The notes beneath the pieces were generated by a model, which had not been told where the DNA came from, ran no database searches, and saw only the letters and a program-made list of their open reading frames with translations. From positions 13,006,967 through 13,070,966 of the forward strand of contig CM030706.1 in NCBI GenBank assembly GCA_017979445.1: a DNA stretch of 64,000 bases, given 5' to 3'. The stretch is from Akebia trifoliata. Lineage: Eukaryota; Streptophyta; Magnoliopsida; Ranunculales; Lardizabalaceae. Positions 57,372 to 64,000 of the stretch are shown here, piece by piece (the first letter of the stretch is position 1; every line of letters begins with the position of its first letter). A program made the translations under genes and the position numbers.

Positions 57372-60330
57372 GGATATGTCGAGACTCAACATTGACCTAG
57401 TTCTTCGTCGTTTACTGATCCTTCCCGATTGAAGGCTTATTAAGTAAAAGCTTCGTTGCTTAAAACTAGAATGGCCAATCAAAGTAAAAAAATGAGGTTG
57501 TGAAGCAGTTTTAAGATAATTTTCAAGCAGTGTCTAAGTATTTAGAATGGCTTGTGAACATAGTGCATGTACCAAAAAAAGATGGCAAAGTCAGATTGCT
57601 TGTTGACTATAGAAACTTGAACAAAGCTAGTCCAAAGGATGATTTCCCACATCCACATATCGAAGTTCTCATTGATAATACAATATGGCATTACATGTTC
57701 TCATTTATGGATAGATCCTTTGTATACAAAAAGATGAAAATGGTGGAGAAGATCAAGATAATACAACTTCATTACACCATGGGGAACTTTCCATTATACA
57801 GTGATGCTTTTCAGTCTTAAGATTGTTGGGGCAGCCTATCAATGGGCTATGATTGCACTATTCCACAACATGGTACATAAGGAAATGAAAATTTTCGTGG
57901 ATGACACGATTTCCAAGTCCAGCTTGGAAGAATACCACCTCATCAATCTACACAAATTTTTTGAATGACTAAGAAAATATAGCTTGAAGCTTTATCTTTC
58001 GAAGTGTGTTTTTCGAAAAATCTCTAGTAAATTATTGGGCTTCATTATAAGTAGAAGAATTTAAGTAGATCCAGCTAAAGTAAGATCGATCATTAAGATG
58101 CAAACACCTAAAATAGGGAAGGAGATAAAAGGCTTTTTGGAAAAGATTAAATATATGAATAGGTTCATCGCACAACTTACAACCATTTGTGAACTTATTT
58201 TCAAGCGTTTTAGGAAGCATGAACTGGTAGAATGGAGTAACGATTGTCAGGAAGCATGTAACAAGATCAAAAAGTACCTTATAAGTCCATCACTCCTAGT
58301 TTCTCCTACTCCAATTACTTTTCTTGATATAATTTTTAGTTCTTGAAATGTCAATGGGTTGCGTACTAGAGCAACATGATGAAAATGGATGCAAAGAAAG
58401 GGAAATATGTTAGCTCAATAATAGGTTCACTAATTATGGGCCAAATATTCTCCATTCAAGAAGACGTGTTGTGCCCTAGTTTTGATATCTCAAAGACTAC
58501 GATACTATTTACTTAGCTACAAAATGTTACTCATTTCCAAAATGGATCCATTGAATTATTTGTTCGAGAAACTCATTTTCACTGGTTATATTGCCAAATG
58601 GAAATTTTATTACCAGAGTTCGACATCAAGTATGTCACTCAAAATGCGATCAAGTGGTAGGCCATTGTAGTTCATTTGGCAGAGCACCCTCTATTGGATT
58701 ATGAGCAATTAAGGATGAATTTCTTAGATGAAGCTATAGTGTTTGTAGAAGTTGATGATGAAGAAGATGAACCAAGGTGGAAGCTATACTTTGATGGTGT
58801 AATGAATTAGAAAAGTAACAGAATTAGGGCTGTCCCAGTCAAGCCAGACAGTTCTCCAGACTACCAGGGAATAGTAAACGTGATTACAAAAATTGATATC
58901 GTTTCACGAATACATTGAAGAATTAAACGCTAACTTCTTTTGCATCACTTTTAGTACATGCTAAGGGTTAAAAACTAATTTGCAAAAACACTTGCAACTC
59001 TCGCATCTATGATCAATTTATCTAAGGAAACAACAATCGATCCCTTAGAAATTGTGATTCAAGATGAACCAGCCTACCACTTACCTATAGAGACGGAGAA
59101 TGAAGAAGAGATCCCAAGGTTATTTGATATCAAAGCTTATCTCAAAGATATAACCCTCCCTTTAAAAGCTTCTAAAATAGAGAAGAACACGATCTAGAGA
59201 TTAGTCGAGTAATTCTTTTAAGTAATGGGACACTCTACAAAAGGTCACACTATAAGGTTTTACTTTAGTGTGCGATAGAAATAGAAGCCAATCACTTTAT
59301 AAAAGTTGTCCATAGAGAGATTTATGGTCCTCACATGAATGGATATATGTTGGCTAGAAAGATCATGCGTATGGCTTACTAATGGAGAGTGATTGTTTGA
59401 AATAAGTCAAGAAGTGCCATCTCTATCAGATTTACGTCCACAAGATCAATGTACCATTGAAGGAACTCCATAACACCATGACCCTTCTCATCATCGGCCC
59501 AATCAATTAGAAAGCATTAAATGGTCATAGAATTATCCTAGTTATGATATCTACTTCACCAAGTGGGTGGAAGTTATGTCTTATGCAAATGTAATCAAGG
59601 GACACGTTACCAAATTTGTCAAAAGAAACATTATCTATCGATATGGCCTACCCAGCTATATCGTATCTGATAACGCCCTCAATATGAATAAGAAGGATAT
59701 GTGGAAGCTTTATGAAGACTTTCAAATTACATACCATAGTTTAGTAGCTTACAGATCGAAGATGAACCGAGTCGTTGAAGTAAAAAATAAGGATGTCGAA
59801 AAGTTTATTGAAAAGATGGTAATGACCTACAATTATTGGCACGAGATGTTATCATTCGCTCTTTATGCTTATAGGACATCAAACAGAACCTTTATTAGAG
59901 AAACGCCTTTCTTTCTAGTTTTAGGGGATGGAAGTGGTTTTACAAGTAGAAGTTGAGATTCCTTCTCTCAGAGTACTCATTGTAGTAGAGTTGGAGGAAG
60001 CGAAGTGGGTCATAGTGCGATTTGATCAATTGAATCTAATCGAAGAAAGGAGGCTTGTAGTTTTTTTTCATGGCTATCTTTACCAAAAACGGATGACATG
60101 GGTATACCACAGGAAAGTCAGATCAATAGAGTTTTAGCCAAGTGATTTGATTTTGAAGACGATCTTGTTGATATAAGAGGATCCAAGGGGAAAGTTCAGA
60201 ACAAACTACGAAGATCCTTTCGTAGTAAAAAAAGTAATGATAAGTGGCGTAATGATTTTAATTGAGATGGATAGCAATGTATTTCCTAAGCCAATAAATG
60301 TTGGTACAGTAAAAAAGTTTTACGCCTAAA
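57372..60330 (+). pseudogene. Decayed Tat-type gypsy pol (RT, two RNase H regions, integrase)
   Basis: Opens with MSRLNIDLVLRR (as MPGLDTDLVVHK at 26.5 kb), then NIVHVPKKDGKVRLLVDYRN, SPKDDFPHPHIEVLIDN and FSFMDRSF. The RT active site is in another frame as FVDDTISKSS (near 57900). The connection region has FLEKIKYMNRFIAQLTT (58130). RNase H parts read ISQRLRYYLLSY (58480) and WKLYFDGVMN (58780). Integrase follows: HMNGYMLARKIM with the knuckle lost, VIKGHVTKFVKRNIIYRYGL (59590), IVSDNALNMN, ALYAYRTSNRTFIRETP, then DQLNLIEERR and a C-terminal PINVGTVKKFYA ending at about 60328. There are over a dozen stops and frameshifts. It keeps the WLVNIVHVPK block that the RT at 26.3 kb lost. Confidence 0.9.
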
Positions 60331-61650
60331 TTTCGATACTTGGAAAGATGAAAGATCATCTTTCACTTCTCATAAAACCATTATACCCCTATTCAATCCA
60401 TTTTGAGCTTAAAAAAATTTTCATTGACCACCTAGCATTGGAGTTTGTCTCAAAATATAATGGGGCAAATTCAAGTAAAATGGGTAGTTTTAGGGTTATT
60501 AAAAAAAATTCATTACTTCTGACTAGCACTAGGATAAATTGTGAATGGCTAAAAATACAAAAAAAAAAAAAATCGAAATAGTAGAAAAAAGTAGACTTCT
60601 CAATCTCGGACTCAAACTTGCATCTCAAACTTTGAGAAAGCTGATAGGATAACTTGATTGATTATTCTAATCAAAAAAGGTGTAGATTAGGAAAACACAA
60701 TAAACGCATGCTCCAGTCTCTCCTAGTTCATCTTAGTTTATTTTCAAGTTTTCATTCCTTTTTTTTCTTAGCCCTAACCATAGCCTACAATTCTTTCCAC
60801 AAGAAAGACCTCTCTGACTGGGTAGAAGATTAAAGGTCATCAATTAAACAGTCAGTTGGTCGGTAATGACAAAATTCAGGTAAAACTTTTGACAATAGAA
60901 AAGCAAAGGAGATCTTGGTTTCATGATTTGCCTTGGACTCAAATCACAAGATTTGTTGGAAGAGTTGAGAGGGGAGACTAGATTGAAAATTTGAAAGTAT
61001 AAGTAACTATAAGAATAGAAGTTCGATCCTATAGCTCAAGTAACGTTGTAAGAAGACTAAATGAGGAATCAAGTTAAATTATTAAAAAAAATGTATAGCT
61101 ACAAAGTAGCTTTTTCGATCTCGTAGCTCCATTTGAATCATTGGACTATTAGAGTTGTTGAGATTTCGAATAAACACCAGTTGCGTATCTTAAAAAAAAG
61201 AAAAAAATATATATAAAAATCAAAACATAGTTTAAAAGGGCATAGTGAAACCTATTAGGGCACTATGAGTAAAAATATCAAACTGTGGCTAGATCAAATA
61301 TTATCGACACAATGAAAACCCTGAAAATAGCATTAATGTGCAGAAAAGGATAGAAAATCAGAATTGATGAAAATTTTAATTGGAGCTAGAGGCAAAAATG
61401 GTAGAATAAATAAAAAAAAAGCAAAAAAAGAATAAAAAGAGTAAAAACAGCCAAAGTTTCCCAAGTTCCAATCCTACAAACCCTAATGTACCTTCGTTTT
61501 CAATTACTCCAAAAAAAACTTTCCTATCATTTTAAATCCAACTTCCAATTTGGCTTGGGGATGAGTTTAGATGGCCTAGATAGAGACTAGAGGATGAATC
61601 CAAATTATTTGTTCGATACACCACACCCCAACTCTTACAGATCGTATAGA
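60331..61650 (+). mobile_element. Probable 3' untranslated region of the gypsy element
   Basis: The first few hundred bases (for example CCATTTTGAGC at 60400, ATGGGGCAAATTCAAG at 60462) correspond to reverse-complemented text after the integrase at 23424. Beyond 60800 no landmark was found. Confidence 0.45.
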
Positions 61651-64000
61651 AGAGTTCCCATGTTCATACTTTAAACATTATAATTTGTGTACTTTTCGCA
61701 AACTTTTGAAAAATACCAAATATATATATATACATTTCCTTTTGGTTTTAATTTTTTTCATATATTCAAGCTTTTCGTTCTATCATACCTTCAAAAAAAT
61801 ATATAAAAACAAAAAATGCAAACAAAGATTATTTTCAGGCTATGATGAAAGATCTAGGATTTTGATTAAAACAATACTTTTCAAATAAAATATAGATATA
61901 TCTGAGGCCAATAAGATAAAAAAAACTATTATCTTCGTGTATTGCATAAATTTTACATCATTTGCTTAAGCGTGTATGAAAAGATAAGAGTGCAAGAAAG
62001 CAAAAGTTACGTGAAAAACCAACATATCTTTTTCTTTTTTTGTTGAAATTACTACAAAAGACATTCATCCCAAATGAAGTATACTCTATAAGATATCAAC
62101 TGATTTGCAATTACAATCACAAGTGCCATGCAAGTCAAAATATTCATAGATATGTGCCATACATAATAAGGTTGACACAAAGAGCTCTGAAGTTATCGTT
62201 GTCATCTCATCAGAAATTAATATTTACACTCTCCTTAGGTTGTGGGCAAGTGAGGGATGGAACCCAAGAGAAAGGGGGGGTGTTACCAAGTTAGCAAGGA
62301 ATGAAGTTAATCTAGGTTATAATTCAAACCTATTTTTGTATTTTTTGTGAAACCAAATGGAGACTAAAATATTGTTGGCAATTAAAACAATAGGAGAGGA
62401 TATTATACTACGTAAAAAAAAGATAAAACATTCATTAGTGATTAGAGTAACTTAGGATTAACACATAAAATTGTATTTGAGTATATCCTTCTTTGCACTC
62501 AACTACAAGGGCTTGGTGTGAGCTCTTTTAGTTGGAAGATATGGCATAAAGCTTTTGAGAAAACATTGTAGTTAGGACTCTTTCACTCACTAATATGTGA
62601 AGTCCCTACCACCAAATAACTAATTTAAGTATATTCTATCTTGATCTTATCTAAGCATAGAACATCTAAGTCAAGCACATAAGGTGTAGAGATTCAATTA
62701 AAACTTTGATCTAATATAGTTGGATAAACCTTGAATTGTGAAGAATATTGAAGGATAAAGAAATAACATGTAATTAAAGTTTGCTCTCCGACTTCCTCCT
62801 CTTAATAATGGAAGGAGTCTAGTCTATTGTCATGGCAATGATAGAAAATAAAGTAAAAGAAACAACACTTGTATTCATGATAATCAAGATATAATATCTC
62901 TTTGAGAAATTACAGAAGTAGCTGAATTAAAACCTAACTAGAAAATAAAAATTACAGAGAAAATAAAAAGGACATTGAGGGAGAAGAAAAGAAAGGACAA
63001 GAGCCCAAAGACTCTTTATAAATTGGGAAAATGATTTATTTATAGACTTGAGGTATTCTTGAGGTATTTATAGACTCTTGCATATGATCTCACGTGTGAA
63101 GCAAATAGAAGAGATTCTAGGACAAACCAATCGAGGTAGATTGTGCCACATTGAAAGTTCACTATGTCGAATTGCTTTTGAAACATTAAGATTTATCTTT
63201 CAGCTGGATGTTTGATTTGACCTCTTGATTGTAGTGCACTTTTGTTTAAGTGATGTGGTGTCTATCTGGATGAGTTGACCATTGACCTATACAGTGAACG
63301 CACACGATCAATTTTATAAAATTTATAATTATTTTATGCAATTAAGCCTAATTAACATGGTATAACATGAAATATGATAATTTGAGGCTTAACATACTTA
63401 TTCATCTAAACTAATGAAATAAGGATGAAAATCAAGATAAATGCCTAGGAAGAGTTTCGATAATTCAGTGTTTTGAGATATTGATCACATCCCCAATCTT
63501 ACCTTTTTTAAGTCCCTTAAAAAAGAACTTTGCCACTTTCACAGGCTTCTCGACTGCATTTAACAAATTTTGCAAGCTCTTAAATCTTTCGATTACTCTA
63601 GTGGACGAGTTTGACTTGTAAGGGTTTATAGAGAATATACTCATAAAATTTGAAATAATTTTAGAAGTAATAATGATCAAAATCAAAATTTATATCTGAA
63701 AACACAAGTTCTTTTAATATTTGTTAGTCATATGGAAGTAATACTTGATATGGTGTCTCAACTCTTATTTCTCTATGACAAAACTTAGACTTAGGTTGAC
63801 ATTTAAGATATAGTAATTCTAACTTAGAAACTTTATAGATTCGATTTCCTAGAGTGAGTTTCAACCTTTTAACTAATTTGGGATACTTGGATCAACTTAG
63901 GGTTTAGTTCTAAACTTATCATTCTATCTTGGGTAGTGAGAAGTGTATATATTCACTTTAATACCTCGAAGGGATTTTATCTGTGATATTCCAATATACT
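61651..64000. other. Unassigned AT-rich DNA
   Basis: No domain, tandem array or LTR pair was recognised. Open frames are short (for example 61685-61888, 62040-62294, 63465-63686) and lack gene-like features. The block at 62850-63080 (AGAGAAATTACAGA, CCAAAGACTCTTTATAAAT) has the look of an LTR but no partner in the window. Confidence 0.35.

Noticed and set aside
1..64000. tRNA and rRNA genes
   Set aside because: No cloverleaf with intact A and B boxes or rRNA core was recognised by eye; the tRNA-like match at 31983 is the retrotransposon primer site.

Overview
This is plant nuclear DNA, AT-rich and dominated by transposable elements. It holds one intact-looking host gene, an allene oxide cyclase (jasmonate pathway) with a plastid targeting region, at 6002-6958 on the plus strand. 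Everything else that can be recognised is retrotransposon, miniature inverted-repeat element or tandem repeat. The single host gene points to an angiosperm; the species cannot be read from the sequence.

Layout. 1-2160: intergenic DNA with a GA-rich degenerate repeat at 1660-2010. 2161-2560: a foldback element between TA tracts. 3660-5815: a 62-bp duplication, two related miniature elements and the upstream region of the allene oxide cyclase gene. 6002-6958: the gene, in three exons, with a GC-AG second intron. 7704-8078: a third miniature element of the same family; a fourth lies at 33821-34281. 8380-13117: an LTR fragment, a decayed plus-strand gag, and a long minus-strand LTR. 13118-17030: remains of an internally deleted minus-strand Ty3/gypsy element (3' untranslated region, a short RT piece, a gag-like piece). 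17140-21964: two plus-strand genes of the plant mobile domain kind, now broken, both with good spliceosomal introns. 23424-42814: a minus-strand Ty3/gypsy element of the Tat type (two RNase H regions), with integrase, RNase H, RT, protease and gag all recognisable and all damaged.

The minus-strand gag is split by a plus-strand element at 30204-42010 with two LTRs of 1.78 and 1.75 kb, a tRNA-Arg-like primer binding site, a polypurine tract and a 5-bp target duplication with one mismatch. This inserted element keeps only an integrase remnant and carries a 21-unit tandem array in its 3' region. 42915-45050: three different tandem repeats. 45419-49870: LTR-like pieces of other families and two tandem duplications. 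49876-53027: the 3' end and LTR of another plus-strand Tat element, ending inside the integrase of a minus-strand Ty1/copia element (53028-56070). 57372-60330: a decayed plus-strand Tat polymerase. 60330-64000: mostly unassigned.

The points of most interest are the pair of intron-bearing plant-mobile-domain genes lying antisense to the gypsy coding strand, the palindromic ATCCGTG/CACGGAT repeats in front of one of them (with a second copy at 44.7 kb), and the alternating two-variant tandem array at 38.8-39.9 kb. The family of each piece was judged by reading conserved motifs; no alignment or database search was run.
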